From NCBI GenBank assembly GCA_937775265.1, contig CALKBV010000002.1:411234-475233 (forward strand): DNA of 64,000 nt, in the 5' to 3' direction. The notes below the pieces were generated by a model. That model did no database searches and had not been told where the DNA came from. It worked only from the letters and a program-made list of their open reading frames with translations. The DNA comes from an uncultured Pseudomonadales bacterium (GTDB lineage Bacteria > Pseudomonadota > Gammaproteobacteria > Pseudomonadales > Azotimanducaceae). Each line of letters opens with the position of its first letter. The first letter of the stretch is position 1. Made by a program: the position numbers and the translations under genes. This document shows positions 36,631 to 47,724 of this stretch, piece after piece.

Positions 36631-37278
36631 TCACAACAGCCCGCGTTCTGCAAAAGACGTGATCTCTGTATCCCCCACAACCAGATGATCAAGAACCCGG
36701 ATCTCCAAAAGTCCCAGCGCAGAGCATAGGCGCTCCGTAATTCTCTTATCCGCCTGGGAAGGCTCCGAAACTCCCGAGGGGTGATTATGCGCAAAAATAA
36801 CTGCAGCGGCATTAAACTCCAAGGCTTTCTTAACAACTTCACGCGGATGGACGCTGGCTCCATCTATTGTCCCGAAGAAAAGTTCCTCGTATTTGATCAG
36901 CCTATGCTGGTTATCGAGGAAAAGGCAGGCAAACACCTCTCTGGTATAGCCGCGTAACTGGATCTGCAGAAACTGGCGGGTAATTTCTGGATCGCTAATA
37001 GATTCACCCTTTTCCAGACCAGCTTGAAGAAAGCGACGAGTCATCTCAAGCGCTGCAGATACCTGAGCGGATTTCGCTGGCCCAATACCGCGGCAGCTTG
37101 TTAGCTCGGTTTCATTCGCCTGCATCACTCCCCTGAGCCCCTGAAATTCCGAAAGCAGCTGCTCAGCCAGAACAAGCACTCCCGACCCCGGCAACCCGGT
37201 TCGCAGTAAGATAGCAAGGAGCTCACTGTCGGAAAGAGATTCAACACCATTTTTGACGAGTTTCTCTCTAGGCATCAT
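36631..37278 (-). CDS. radC: RadC family protein (JAB/MPN domain)
   Basis: A 215-residue RadC/YicR protein of uncertain function, once linked to DNA repair. The N-terminal UPF0758 helix-hairpin-helix part has MPREKLVKNGVESLSDSELL and CRGIGPAKSAQV. The C-terminal JAB-type metalloprotease-like domain has the zinc motif HNHPSGVSEPSQAD with the upstream glutamate. The frame is open to a GTG at 37320, but the ATG at 37278 is preceded by a GGAG ribosome site and matches the family start MPREK. Divergent from coaBC. Confidence 0.92.
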   Translation of the reverse strand: MMPREKLVKNGVESLSDSELLAILLRTGLPGSGVLVLAEQLLSEFQGLRGVMQANETELTSCRGIGPAKSAQVSAALEMTRRFLQAGLEKGESISDPEITRQFLQIQLRGYTREVFACLFLDNQHRLIKYEELFFGTIDGASVHPREVVKKALEFNAAAVIFAHNHPSGVSEPSQADKRITERLCSALGLLEIRVLDHLVVGDTEITSFAERGLL

Positions 37279-37435
37279 AGCTTGACGCTCCTTTGTAAAA
37301 CGTAAATAGTGAGTAACCACTTCGAGGCAAAGCTATGCTAACCTGTGTTGCCTCAAGGGAATTGTGGGATATGGATTGAATCTGGCCCCGTAATTATCCC
37401 CTTTGGCTACCAGCTATCAGCGTGGAAGAATTGTA

Positions 37436-38650
37436 GTGAATCGTCTTACGAACAAAAGAATTCTGCTGGGTGTTACCGGCGGAATTGCTGCGTACAAAAG
37501 TGCAGACCTTGTCAGGAGAATGCAAGACGACGGCGCCGACGTACGTGTCGTCATGACACGATCAGCCCAGGAATTTATCACGCCACTCACCATGCAGGCG
37601 CTTTCTAATCATCCCGTCCATCTAGATCTACTGGATACCGAGACCGAATCGGTCATGGGGCATATTGAGCTGGCCCGCTGGGCTGACCTGGTGTTGATTG
37701 CACCGGCGACCGCCGACTTTATCGCACGGCTGACTGCAGGCCACGGCGATGACCTGCTAACCACGATCTGCCTTGCCGCAGAATGTGGCGTGATTATCGC
37801 ACCGGCGATGAATCAGGCCATGTGGGCTAAGCCAAGCACACAACAAAACACGCAGTTACTAAAGCAAAGGGGGGTTTCCCTGCTTGAACCAGACGTTGGC
37901 CTGCAGGCTTGTGGCGAAACAGGCGCAGGTCGATTGATGGATGTTCCAGACATCGTCACCGCTCTTGCGTCCCGATTTAGAACTGCCCGTCTGGCCGGTC
38001 GCCATGTTGTCATTACGGCCGGTCCAACCCGGGAAGCAATTGACCCGGTTCGCTATATTAGTAACCACAGTTCGGGCAAACAGGGTTACGCTCTGGCACT
38101 TGCTGCGATAGAGGCAGGAGCGAGAGTAACGCTAATCTCAGGCCCAACCAATATAAATCCCCCAGACAGAGCAGCGGTTGTCGCTGTCCAGTCTGCGGAT
38201 GAAATGTTGGCGGCTGTTATGTCTTCAATACGCGATGCTGATATTTTCATCGGCGTTGCCGCAGTTGCCGACTACAAACCTGTCTCGGTCGAGAACCAGA
38301 AGATAAAAAAATCAGGAGGCAGCGCCCTGACACTGGACCTGGTACAGAACCAGGATATCCTGAAGACAGTTGCGAACCTCGAGAATCGCCCCTTTACCGT
38401 AGGGTTTGCCGCTGAAACGGAGAACGTCATCGAGAACGCACGCACCAAGCTGACCGCCAAGAACCTCGATATGATTATTGCTAACAACGTCGCTGATACA
38501 TCGATTGGTTTTAACAGCGATCACAACGAGACGACGATTATCACCAGGACTATTACCGGCACTACAGAAGCGCAGCAGCCGAAAATGTCAAAAGAAAACC
38601 TGTCCAGGAAACTCATTGAGCTGATCGCCGAACAGACAACGGAGACTTAA
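37436..38650 (+). CDS. coaBC: Bifunctional phosphopantothenoylcysteine decarboxylase / phosphopantothenate-cysteine ligase
   Basis: Fused enzyme for the second and third steps of CoA synthesis. The N-terminal CoaC flavoprotein half has [35 protein letters not shown], the APAMNQAMW motif and [10 protein letters not shown]. The CoaB half starts near residue 190 ([21 protein letters not shown]) and includes GKQGYALA. From the GTG at 37436 the length is 404, near the 406 of E. coli; a GGAAG ribosome site precedes it. An earlier in-frame start at 37403 is not family-like. Its TAA overlaps the dut ATG. Confidence 0.95.
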   Translation: MNRLTNKRILLGVTGGIAAYKSADLVRRMQDDGADVRVVMTRSAQEFITPLTMQALSNHPVHLDLLDTETESVMGHIELARWADLVLIAPATADFIARLTAGHGDDLLTTICLAAECGVIIAPAMNQAMWAKPSTQQNTQLLKQRGVSLLEPDVGLQACGETGAGRLMDVPDIVTALASRFRTARLAGRHVVITAGPTREAIDPVRYISNHSSGKQGYALALAAIEAGARVTLISGPTNINPPDRAAVVAVQSADEMLAAVMSSIRDADIFIGVAAVADYKPVSVENQKIKKSGGSALTLDLVQNQDILKTVANLENRPFTVGFAAETENVIENARTKLTAKNLDMIIANNVADTSIGFNSDHNETTIITRTITGTTEAQQPKMSKENLSRKLIELIAEQTTET

Positions 38651-39105
38651 TGCAAAGCCTGCAGGTTAAAATCCTTAATTCAAGAATCGGCGAAGATATT
38701 CCGTTGCCGTCATATTCAACACCGGGCTCAGCAGGCATGGACCTGCGAGCCTGCCTTGATGAATCACTTAACCTGGCACCAGCAGAGACCTCGCTGATTC
38801 CTACCGGCATCGCGATCTTCGTTTCAGATCCTGGCTACGCAGCATTGATATTGCCTCGTTCCGGGCTCGGCCATAAGCACGGTATCGTTCTGGGGAATCT
38901 GGTAGGACTAATCGACTCAGACTATCAAGGTGAACTGATGATCTCAGCCTGGAATCGCGGCGCCAGCAATTTTACCATTGAGCCCGGGGACAGAATCGCT
39001 CAGTTGGTCGTGGTACCCGTCCAGCAAGTCGAGTTTAGTATCGTCAGCGAATTCTTATCGACCGACCGAGGCGCCGGGGGATTTGGGTCCTCAGGGCTAG
39101 GTTAA
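38650..39105 (+). CDS. dut: Deoxyuridine 5'-triphosphate nucleotidohydrolase (dUTPase)
   Basis: Hydrolyses dUTP to dUMP, supplying thymidylate synthesis and keeping uracil out of DNA. The trimeric-type enzyme has 151 residues and all five motifs: [39 protein letters not shown] and the C-terminal [10 protein letters not shown] loop that closes over the active site. It is translationally coupled to coaBC by a TAATG overlap. The broken algC follows after 9 bases. Confidence 0.97.
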   Translation: MQSLQVKILNSRIGEDIPLPSYSTPGSAGMDLRACLDESLNLAPAETSLIPTGIAIFVSDPGYAALILPRSGLGHKHGIVLGNLVGLIDSDYQGELMISAWNRGASNFTIEPGDRIAQLVVVPVQQVEFSIVSEFLSTDRGAGGFGSSGLG

Positions 39106-39114
39106 GGCGCCAAA

Positions 39115-40522
<1,408 letters not shown>

Positions 40523-40527
40523 AACTG

Positions 40528-41139
40528 ATGAGTACTGAGCAGACCGTAACTAATGAGGAACAGAAAAAACCGTCTCGCAAAGAGCAGATACTTCAGTCAC
40601 TGGCGACTATCCTGGAACAAAGTCCTGGTGGGCGTATTACCACTGCTGGTCTTGCAAAACATGTTGGGGTTTCTGAAGCGGCTTTGTACCGGCATTTCCC
40701 AAGCAAGGCCAAAATGTTCGAAGCGCTCATTGAGTTCATAGAGAACACAATATTTTCCAGAATTAGCCAGATCATGAACGAGGAAATGGAGGCAGATAAG
40801 CGCTGCGAAAAGATTCTGGGCCTTATTCTCACTTTCTGTGAGCGTAACCCCGGTATCACACGAATACTCACCGGTGATCCCCTGGCCGGAGAAACCGAAA
40901 GGCTAAGACAACGAGTCAGCCAGCTATTTGATAGAATTGAAGCTCAACTTCGGCAAATCATCAGGGAAATGCCCATAAGAGGGCAGCAGAAAACATCAAC
41001 TGATCCCGTAGTCGGCGCTAACTTGTTGTTGTCACTCGCTGAAGGCCGGATAGGACAGTATGTGCGTAGTGATTTTGAGCGCAAACCAACCACCGAATGG
41101 GATGCCCAGTGGCAGATCGTGCGAGAGGGCTTATTTTAG
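40528..41139 (+). CDS. slmA: Nucleoid occlusion factor SlmA (TetR family)
   Basis: DNA-binding inhibitor of FtsZ assembly over the nucleoid. The 203-residue protein has a TetR-type helix-turn-helix ([31 protein letters not shown] split across about 36-66) and a C-terminal helical domain with [19 protein letters not shown] typical of SlmA. It follows argB after 5 bases; in E. coli it also lies in the coaBC-dut-slmA-pyrE neighbourhood. Good length match with the family (about 198). Confidence 0.93.
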   Translation: MSTEQTVTNEEQKKPSRKEQILQSLATILEQSPGGRITTAGLAKHVGVSEAALYRHFPSKAKMFEALIEFIENTIFSRISQIMNEEMEADKRCEKILGLILTFCERNPGITRILTGDPLAGETERLRQRVSQLFDRIEAQLRQIIREMPIRGQQKTSTDPVVGANLLLSLAEGRIGQYVRSDFERKPTTEWDAQWQIVREGLF

Positions 41140-41183
41140 TAAAGTTGCTGCGGGAAGAATCGCTCAGTAAATGATGGTTCTGG

Positions 41184-41803
41184 TTAACGCTGATACATTT
41201 CTTTTACGCGCTTCAGGTCCTCAGCATAGGCTATGTTAAGTGTACCTTTTTCATCTTCTTTCTTTGCAATCTCAGACTCAACCTGGGCAATTCGATTTTC
41301 GAGGGAGCTGATCCGGGCTAACCTATCCTTGCCGATCACACCACCAGCGCGTTCGATATCAGCAAGCGCAGACTCCTGCTGTCGTTTCTAAAATTGCAGC
41401 CTCTTGATGGCCCCTTCCTGTGTCTCGATCAAGCTAACGATGCTCTATATTTTCGCGTCACGTGCCCTAATCACATCAATGGGAGCGCTGTAAAGCCGCA
41501 TCAGGTTCTCGTCTGCGATTTCACGCTCTCGCTTTGCTCGGGCAATGCTTTCTTCTGCCGCCAGGGTGCGATCACGTTCCCTGATCTCTCTGTCCAATAA
41601 CGCCCGTGGTACGACTCCAGTACCCGACCGCCCATACTGAGAATAGCGTATCCGTTTTTTACATATCTTGCGGGAACATAGCTATCTAGAACAGTGACAC
41701 TATCCTCGTTTTAATATCAATAAAGTTCAGCCGCTACCGTATTAAAATAGACGGTAGCACCCAGCCAAAATGTCAACAGCAGATACCGAAGCCAAGGTTT
41801 CAT
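41184..41803 (-). pseudogene. Decayed DUF4124-like exported coiled-coil protein gene
   Basis: From an ATG at 41803 the reading gives a signal peptide ([20 protein letters not shown]), two stops right after AELY, then NEDSVTVLDSYVPARYVKNG and YAILSMGGRV. After a frameshift it continues PRALLDREIRERDRTLAAEE, a charged coiled-coil with two more in-frame stops, and ends ALADIERAGG and KRVKEMYQR. In intact relatives, as I recall them, the order is a signal peptide, a DUF4124-like Y.Y....G.V.....P domain, and a long coiled coil. Its ATG overlaps the pyrE stop (TGATG), so it was once the third gene of rph-pyrE. Confidence 0.85.
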
Positions 41804-42459
41804 CAGAAAGATGCTATTCCATACCGCGCATGATAGGAACCTATCGCGATAAGTTCCTGTCGATAACCTCCTTTTTCCTGAAGGTACTGGACGATATCTT
41901 CCAGAGTCACAACGCTATGGACTCTAAGGCCATAATCTCGTTCAACTTCCTGTATGGCAGAAAGGTCTCCTTTACCTCGTTCCTGGCGATCGATGGCAAC
42001 AATCACCGCGCTCGCCGTCGCTTTCTGGTTCTCTTCAAAGAAGGACATAACTTCACGTATGGCAGTACCGGCGGTTATCACGTCATCGACAATCACTACC
42101 TTTCCCTCCAACGGTGCGCCAACGAGTGTTCCGCCTTCACCGTGGCCCTTTGCCTCCTTGCGGTTGAATACGTAGGGGATATCAATTTGATGTAGATTTG
42201 CCATCGCTATGGAAGTGGCCGCAACCAAGGGAATTCCCTTGTACGCAGGTCCAAGGAGGCAATCCGCTGCTAGTCCACTCCCCACTAGTACTTCAGCATA
42301 ATAAGAACCGAGACGAGCAAGAGCACCGCCCGTCTTAAATTCTCCAGCATTGAAAAAATACGGGCTACTTCGACCTGATTTAAGGTCGAACTCTCCAAAT
42401 CGCAGGACATCATGGTCTAACGCAAACTCAATAAACCCCCTTTTGTAGTCAGCCAGCAT
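41803..42459 (-). CDS. pyrE: Orotate phosphoribosyltransferase
   Basis: Forms orotidine 5'-phosphate from orotate and PRPP in pyrimidine synthesis. The 218-residue protein has [26 protein letters not shown], the flexible catalytic loop with [11 protein letters not shown], and the PRPP motif [13 protein letters not shown]. The ATG overlaps the rph stop (TAATG). In Pseudomonas crc lies between rph and pyrE; it is absent here. The downstream gene is a pseudogene. Confidence 0.97.
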   Translation of the reverse strand: MLADYKRGFIEFALDHDVLRFGEFDLKSGRSSPYFFNAGEFKTGGALARLGSYYAEVLVGSGLAADCLLGPAYKGIPLVAATSIAMANLHQIDIPYVFNRKEAKGHGEGGTLVGAPLEGKVVIVDDVITAGTAIREVMSFFEENQKATASAVIVAIDRQERGKGDLSAIQEVERDYGLRVHSVVTLEDIVQYLQEKGGYRQELIAIGSYHARYGIASF

Positions 42460-43172
42460 TAGAGTTCACCGGCAAGAGCCGCTCGCTGAATGGCCCGAAG
42501 CTCACTCGTGCCTTTTTCTGCCAAACGGAGCATTTCCATGAGTTCTTCCCGATCAAAGGGTTCATCTTCAGCGGTACCCTGAATTTCTATAAATCGACCA
42601 TCTTCAGCAATAACCACGTTCATATCGGTATCGGCCTTGGAGTCTTCCAGGTATTCCAGGTCCAGCACTGGAACTCCACCGACGATTCCAACAGAAACTG
42701 CCGAGATAAGCTGTGTGCTAGGCGTCGTACCCAGCGTTTTTATCGCATCTAAAAGTGCCACACAGGCGCCGGTAATCGAGGCCGTTCTGGTGCCTCCGTC
42801 CGCCTGAATGACATCGCAGTCAATACGAACGGTATATTCACCAAGATTTTTCAAATCCACCGCCGCCCTGAGTGATCGGCCAATCAGTCGCTGGATCTCT
42901 ACGGTCCTGCCACCTTGCTTACCTTTAGCAGCCTCTCTACCCATCCTTGTATCTGTGGACCGCGGGAGCATCCCATATTCAGATGTGATCCAGCCCTGCC
43001 CGCTGCCTCGAAGAAAGGAGGGAACACCAGATTCGACCGACGCTGTGCAAATGACTTTGGTATCACCAAAACCAACGAGTACCGACCCTTCCGCGTGTTT
43101 ATTGATATTCCTTTGCATCGTTACTTCTCGCATTTGATCAGGTTCACGAGATACCAGTCGTTTTGTGCTCAT
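42459..43172 (-). CDS. rph: Ribonuclease PH
   Basis: Phosphorolytic 3'-5' exoribonuclease trimming tRNA 3' ends. From the ATG at 43172, with a GGAG site five bases upstream, the product has 237 residues. The frame runs to 43355 but the extra 61 residues are not family-like and would cross the yicC promoter. Motifs: [48 protein letters not shown] segment (here [18 protein letters not shown]) and [15 protein letters not shown]. It is complete, unlike the frameshifted E. coli K-12 copy. Divergent from yicC. Confidence 0.95.
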   Translation of the reverse strand: MSTKRLVSREPDQMREVTMQRNINKHAEGSVLVGFGDTKVICTASVESGVPSFLRGSGQGWITSEYGMLPRSTDTRMGREAAKGKQGGRTVEIQRLIGRSLRAAVDLKNLGEYTVRIDCDVIQADGGTRTASITGACVALLDAIKTLGTTPSTQLISAVSVGIVGGVPVLDLEYLEDSKADTDMNVVIAEDGRFIEIQGTAEDEPFDREELMEMLRLAEKGTSELRAIQRAALAGEL

Positions 43173-43235
43173 TATTACTCCGTTGTTTGAAAACTCCATT
43201 ATACTTGCCGATCGCAATAGATAACGAGAAATCAC

Positions 43236-44084
43236 ATGATAAGAAGCATGACCGCGTTCTCCCGTCACGAACATGGGGCGGCAGTGTGGGAGATTCGCAG
43301 CGTGAATCATCGTTACCTTGATGTCAGTTTCCGCATGCCAGAGAAGCTTCGACATCTGGAAACCGAGCTAAAATCCCAGTTCAAGGACAAGGTCCAGCGC
43401 GGAAAAATCGAATGCTCCCTTAAAGTCAACGAAAGTGAACTCAAAACTCGGATCAGTATCAACCAGGATCTTGTGCAGGATCTACACTTCGCAATGGGCC
43501 AGGTTGCAGAAATAACGGGGATGGAAGACCGTGGTGATATTCTGTCTTTACTGCGCTGGCCGGACGTTCTGACAACTGAAGAATCGGGCGATGAACTGAT
43601 TATGGACGCACAACAGAGCTTCGCACTGGCTGTGGACCAACTGGTCGAAATGCGGGAACGTGAAGGGAAGGAACTAGCGGGACTACTCGATCGCAGGCTA
43701 ATCGATATTGAGACGACGGTCGAAAAACTACGAGAAGAAACACCGGCAATCATCGCCCATCAACATGAGAGACTCCTGAAACGTTTGGGCGATATCGATG
43801 TTGAGGTCGAGCCTGGGCGCGTTGAACAGGAGCTGGTCATTCTTGCCCAAAAACTGGACGTGGCTGAGGAATTAGATAGGCTGGTCACACATGTCTTAGA
43901 GGTCAGAAGAAATCTCAAGACGGATGAACCCGTCGGTCGGCGCCTGGATTTTTTGATGCAGGAACTCAACAGGGAAGCGAACACTTTGTCTTCGAAGGCA
44001 GCAGCAACGTCCACCACGATGCAGGCCGTCGATCTAAAAGTCTCAATTGAACAGATGCGGGAACAGATTCAGAACATTGAATGA
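43236..44084 (+). CDS. yicC: YicC family endoribonuclease
   Basis: A 282-residue protein of the YicC/YloC family, recently described as an endoribonuclease in E. coli. It begins [14 protein letters not shown], has [17 protein letters not shown] near the N-terminus, and ends with the DUF1732 part containing [20 protein letters not shown] and the acidic, histidine-poor tail MREQIQNIE. It is divergent from rph and overlaps gmk by 4 bases (ATGA), the common yicC-gmk-rpoZ-spoT cluster. Confidence 0.94.
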   Translation: MIRSMTAFSRHEHGAAVWEIRSVNHRYLDVSFRMPEKLRHLETELKSQFKDKVQRGKIECSLKVNESELKTRISINQDLVQDLHFAMGQVAEITGMEDRGDILSLLRWPDVLTTEESGDELIMDAQQSFALAVDQLVEMREREGKELAGLLDRRLIDIETTVEKLREETPAIIAHQHERLLKRLGDIDVEVEPGRVEQELVILAQKLDVAEELDRLVTHVLEVRRNLKTDEPVGRRLDFLMQELNREANTLSSKAAATSTTMQAVDLKVSIEQMREQIQNIE

Positions 44085-44725
44085 GTGAACAAACCAGAAA
44101 AGAAAACAGAGGGCAACTCTTTGTCATCTCTGCCCCATCCGGTGCTGGTAAAACAAGCCTGGTACGGGCACTGATGGAGCGTTCGAACACAATCGGAGTC
44201 GCCATCTCCCATACTACCAGAGCCAAGCGCCCGGAAGAGACGGATGGGATCAACTATCATTTCGTACCCGAAGAAGAATTTAACGCCCTGGTCGACCGTG
44301 GTGAATTTTTGGAATCGGCAACCGTGTTTGAGCATCTATATGGCACGAGTACCAGTGCGGTGAACCTCATTCTGCACCAGGGTAAGCATCTTATTCTTGA
44401 AATCGACTGGCAGGGCGCGGCACAAGTACGGCAAAAACTACCGGGAACCCAGTCGATTTTCATCTTCCCTCCTTCTCTCAGCGCCCTCCGGGATCGACTC
44501 GAGAACCGCGCCCAGGACGACGTGGAAACCGTTGATAAACGAATGTCCGCGGCCTTTGAAGAGCTGTCACACTGGCATGAGTTCGACTACCTGATCGTGA
44601 ACGATCAGTTCGATACAGCACTTGAGCAATTACAGGCCGTCGTCGCGGGGGAGGGGGCTGACTACCATAGAAATAGGCAGCTCAAGGCGCTAGGACACCT
44701 GATTGAGAATTTATTGCCACAATAA
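44081..44725 (+). CDS. gmk: Guanylate kinase
   Basis: Phosphorylates GMP to GDP, feeding GTP and the (p)ppGpp pool controlled by spoT downstream. The product has 214 residues. Walker A is ISAPSGAGKTSLV (about 12-24), SHTTRAKRPEETDGINYHF is the GMP-binding region, and LILEIDWQGAAQV follows. It overlaps yicC by 4 bases. The 106 bases between gmk and rpoZ carry a good promoter, so rpoZ-spoT can also be transcribed independently. Confidence 0.97.
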   Translation: MSEQTRKENRGQLFVISAPSGAGKTSLVRALMERSNTIGVAISHTTRAKRPEETDGINYHFVPEEEFNALVDRGEFLESATVFEHLYGTSTSAVNLILHQGKHLILEIDWQGAAQVRQKLPGTQSIFIFPPSLSALRDRLENRAQDDVETVDKRMSAAFEELSHWHEFDYLIVNDQFDTALEQLQAVVAGEGADYHRNRQLKALGHLIENLLPQ

Positions 44726-44735
44726 CGGCGATATA

Positions 44736-44764
44736 TTGTTTAATAGTACCGATGTGGCTACAAT
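44736..44764 (+). promoter_or_regulatory. Probable sigma-70 promoter for rpoZ-spoT
   Basis: TTGTTT at 44736-44741 and TACAAT at 44759-44764 are separated by 17 bases, the optimal spacing. Transcription would start near 44771, about 60 bases before rpoZ. A CCCC/GGGG hairpin lies in the resulting leader, ahead of a GGAG ribosome site. Confidence 0.65.
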
Positions 44765-44831
44765 GCGCGGTCCTTGAATGCCTAGCCCCTGTCTTTTGGG
44801 GAGAGCAACACTGATTTAAATGGAGTCACCC

Positions 44832-45116
44832 ATGGCGCGAGTAACCGTAGAAGACTGTCTGGAAAACGTAGCAAACCGATTTGAACTGGTGATGGTTTCC
44901 AGCAAACGAGCGCGAGAAATTGCAACTGGCGGCAAAGAAGCACTTGTGCCAATCGAAAATGACAAGCCAACTGTGCTAGCCCTGCGTGAAATTGCAGCGG
45001 GACTGGTTACCGCTGCGATACTTGTGGAGCCAACCCAGGAACAAACCGAAGCATTGGCACTGAGTGCAGTACAGGACGGATTTGAACAACACGAACAAGA
45101 GCTCAACAACCTCTAA
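44832..45116 (+). CDS. rpoZ: RNA polymerase omega subunit
   Basis: Small RNA polymerase subunit that helps assemble beta-prime and forms one of the two ppGpp-binding sites. From the ATG at 44832 the product has 94 residues, starting [20 protein letters not shown], with SSKRAREI and [15 protein letters not shown] segment [14 protein letters not shown]. The frame is open 12 bases further up, but the GGAG ribosome site sits inside that extension. It is encoded just before spoT, whose product sets the ppGpp level. Confidence 0.97.
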   Translation: MARVTVEDCLENVANRFELVMVSSKRAREIATGGKEALVPIENDKPTVLALREIAAGLVTAAILVEPTQEQTEALALSAVQDGFEQHEQELNNL

Positions 45117-45156
45117 CGGAAACCAAGAATTTCCGGGACAGGAATTTGCCTATCCA

Positions 45157-45212
45157 AGTCTACTATTGGGGCTCTGCTACCTTGTAGCCCCCTCATCTGG
45201 GGTTAGTAGACT
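45157..45212 (+). promoter_or_regulatory. Folded leader abutting the spoT start codon
   Basis: An 8-bp perfect stem AGTCTACT (45157-45164) / AGTAGACT (45205-45212) ends at the base directly before the GTG start. Inside it GGGGCT (45168-45173) can pair with AGCCCC (45186-45191). The same CCCC can instead pair with GGGG at 45199-45202, the only ribosome-site-like sequence. This allows two exclusive folds, one hiding the ribosome site. The pairings are visible; switching is inference. Confidence 0.5.
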
Positions 45213-47333
45213 GTGTTAACCGCCGATGAGCTCACCATCGACTCATTCGCCAGCGAACTCAGCTCATATCTTGAGCCAGCACAAATAGACCAGGTTGTTA
45301 AGGCCTATCACTTTGCCGAGGGCGCCCACAAAGGGCAGAAACGGAAGTCCGGCGAACCCTATATAACGCATCCACTAGCAGTTGCTAATATCCTCTCTGA
45401 CATGCACATGGACCACCAGTGTCTGATGGCGGCGTTACTTCACGATGTCATCGAAGACACCAGCGTTCCCAAACACACCCTGGGCCAGGAATTTGACCAC
45501 GAGGTTGCGGAACTGGTTGATGGTGTCAGTAAACTCAAGAGCATGTTCCATTCCAGGGCAGAAGCGCAGGCTGAAAACTTTCAGAAGATGACGCTAGCGA
45601 TGGCGAAAGACATCAGGGTGATCCTGGTGAAGCTCGCGGACCGGCTTCACAATATGCGAACTCTTGGGCACCTTGATGGAGACAGGCGCCGACGTATCGC
45701 CAAAGAGACACTGGAGATCTACGCTCCCATTGCACTGCGCCTTGGTATGAACAACATTCGAATCGAATTCGAAGAACTCGGTTTTAAAGCTATGTATCCA
45801 CTGCGATCCAGCATGATCGAGAAAGCGGTCAGGAAGGCCAGGGGTAACCGCAAAGAAGTCGTCAGCAACATCCAGGAATCAATAAACAGCACACTGAAAC
45901 GAGAAGGTATCACCGCGAAAGTGTTCGGCAGGGAAAAGCACCTTTACAGTATTTACGACAAGATGCGCAGCAAGCGGAAGTCATTCAACGAAATTATGGA
46001 TGTATTCGCGTTCCGCATCCTGGTCGATTCTGCAGACAACTGTTACCGCGCACTGGGTACAGTACATAATTTATACAAACCTGTTGCCGGTCGCTTCAAG
46101 GACTATGTTGCCATCCCCAAAGTCAACGGATACCAGTCCCTGCACACAACACTATTTGGTATGCACGGGATTCCAATCGAGATACAGATCAGAACACACG
46201 AGATGGAGTCACTTGCCAATAATGGCATAGCCGGGCACTACCTGTACAAAACCAAAGATGGATCTACCAGGGGCTCGCACGAGCGAGCCCGTGAATGGAT
46301 GAAGGACCTTCTGGAATTACAGCAGAGTGCCGGAAACTCTCTGGAATTTATCGAAAACGTTAAAATTGATCTGTTTCCCGATGAGGTCTATGTATTCTCA
46401 CCGGTAGGTGAAATCTTCGACCTACCGCAGGGTGCAACACCTGTAGACTTTGCATACGCACTACACACAGATATTGGGAACACCTGCGTCGCCTGCCGTA
46501 TTGACCGAAGGCTGGCACCCTTGTCTGCAACTCTGGAATCAGGGCAAACCGTCGAGATTATCCGCGCACCCGGCGCGCAACCTAACCCCGCGTGGTTGGG
46601 ATTTGTCGTGACCGGCAAGGCAAGGAGCAGTATCAGGCATACCCTTAAACAACAGCAGAAAAATGAATCAACGATCCTTGGCAAGCGGCTGATGGAACGT
46701 ACCCTTGATCATCACGGATTAACCGTTGACGATATTGACCAGGCAAGGCTTGAGACGGTGCTTGAGGAACGAAAAATCAACTCCCTTGACGACCTTTTGT
46801 CCGAGATCGGTCTTGGAAACCAGATGGCCAGTATTGTCGTTAAGCGTTTACTCGGCAACGTTAAGGAACTGGAGAACTCCGAAGAAGGCGGCCCACTGGC
46901 GATCAAAGGAACCGAGGGACTGGTCGTCACCTACGCCCGCTGCTGTCACCCAATCCCGGGCGATCCAATCATCGGGCACGTTTCCGCGGGCCGGGGGATC
47001 GTCATCCACACAGATACCTGCAGGAACATGGTCGAACTCAGGAGCAAACCAGAAGAGATTATGGGCGTCAGATGGGAGCCTAAGGTGGCTCAGGAGTTCT
47101 CGGTAGAACTGAGAATCGAGCTTGAGCATCAACGCGGCATCATCGCAGTAGTGGCATCAACTGTCACCGAAGCAAACGCTAACATCGAACGTATCAATAT
47201 GATGGAAAAGGACGCGCATCTTGGCATAGTGAATATGGTGATCAATGTTCAGGACCGTATCCATCTTGCCAAAGTGATTAAACGGCTGAGAACAATTAAG
47301 GCAATCAGTAGAATTGTCAGGGTAAGAAACTGA
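45213..47333 (+). CDS. spoT: Bifunctional (p)ppGpp synthetase/hydrolase
   Basis: Stringent-response enzyme of 706 residues. The hydrolase domain has the HD pair at residues 77-78 in ALLHDVIEDT, so it can degrade ppGpp. The synthetase domain includes REKHLYSIYDKMRSKRKSF, GRFKDYVAIPK and NGYQSLHTTLFG. A TGS domain (about 388-450, starting DEVYVFSPVGEIFDLPQGAT) and a C-terminal ACT domain (from about 630) complete it. The start is a GTG at 45213. It is followed by ridA on a TGATG overlap. Its leader is folded (see the preceding entry). Confidence 0.96.
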   Translation: MLTADELTIDSFASELSSYLEPAQIDQVVKAYHFAEGAHKGQKRKSGEPYITHPLAVANILSDMHMDHQCLMAALLHDVIEDTSVPKHTLGQEFDHEVAELVDGVSKLKSMFHSRAEAQAENFQKMTLAMAKDIRVILVKLADRLHNMRTLGHLDGDRRRRIAKETLEIYAPIALRLGMNNIRIEFEELGFKAMYPLRSSMIEKAVRKARGNRKEVVSNIQESINSTLKREGITAKVFGREKHLYSIYDKMRSKRKSFNEIMDVFAFRILVDSADNCYRALGTVHNLYKPVAGRFKDYVAIPKVNGYQSLHTTLFGMHGIPIEIQIRTHEMESLANNGIAGHYLYKTKDGSTRGSHERAREWMKDLLELQQSAGNSLEFIENVKIDLFPDEVYVFSPVGEIFDLPQGATPVDFAYALHTDIGNTCVACRIDRRLAPLSATLESGQTVEIIRAPGAQPNPAWLGFVVTGKARSSIRHTLKQQQKNESTILGKRLMERTLDHHGLTVDDIDQARLETVLEERKINSLDDLLSEIGLGNQMASIVVKRLLGNVKELENSEEGGPLAIKGTEGLVVTYARCCHPIPGDPIIGHVSAGRGIVIHTDTCRNMVELRSKPEEIMGVRWEPKVAQEFSVELRIELEHQRGIIAVVASTVTEANANIERINMMEKDAHLGIVNMVINVQDRIHLAKVIKRLRTIKAISRIVRVRN

Positions 47334-47713
47334 TGAAAAAGACGATTACAACCGATAGCGCTCCTGCGGCCATCGGCACCTATTCACAAGCCGTTCAACA
47401 TGGCGGGCTACTCTATGTCAGTGGCCAGATCCCACTCGTTCCAGCCACGATGGAACTCGTCAGTTCTGACATTAACCAACAGATCGACCAGGTGTTTGAC
47501 AACCTTTCAGCTATCGCTGCCGCAGCGGGAACGACGCTCAATGACGCGGTCAAATTGACTGTGTACCTCACTGACCTCGGCCATTTTTCCAGCGTTAACG
47601 AGGTGATGTCGCAGCGATTAGCGCAGCCGTACCCTGCTCGCGTTGCCCTTGAAGTATCAGCTCTTCCCAGGTCAGCACTGGTCGAGATCGATGCCATCGT
47701 CGCGATCAGTTAG
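47333..47713 (+). CDS. ridA: RidA family enamine/imine deaminase
   Basis: Hydrolyses reactive 2-aminoacrylate and related imines released by PLP enzymes such as threonine ammonia-lyase (ilvA, at the left edge). The 126-residue trimer-forming protein has APAAIGTYSQAV, LYVSGQIPLVP, and the conserved arginine in YPARVALEVSALPR. The ATG overlaps the spoT stop (TGATG), a pairing kept in Pseudomonas. Confidence 0.95.
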   Translation: MKKTITTDSAPAAIGTYSQAVQHGGLLYVSGQIPLVPATMELVSSDINQQIDQVFDNLSAIAAAAGTTLNDAVKLTVYLTDLGHFSSVNEVMSQRLAQPYPARVALEVSALPRSALVEIDAIVAIS

Positions 47714-47724
47714 GAGACCCGGTC

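Noticed and set aside
43173..43355. A 61-residue N-terminal extension of RNase PH
   Set aside because: It would run through the rph/yicC divergent promoter region and into yicC; the ATG at 43172 has a good GGAG site and matches the family start.
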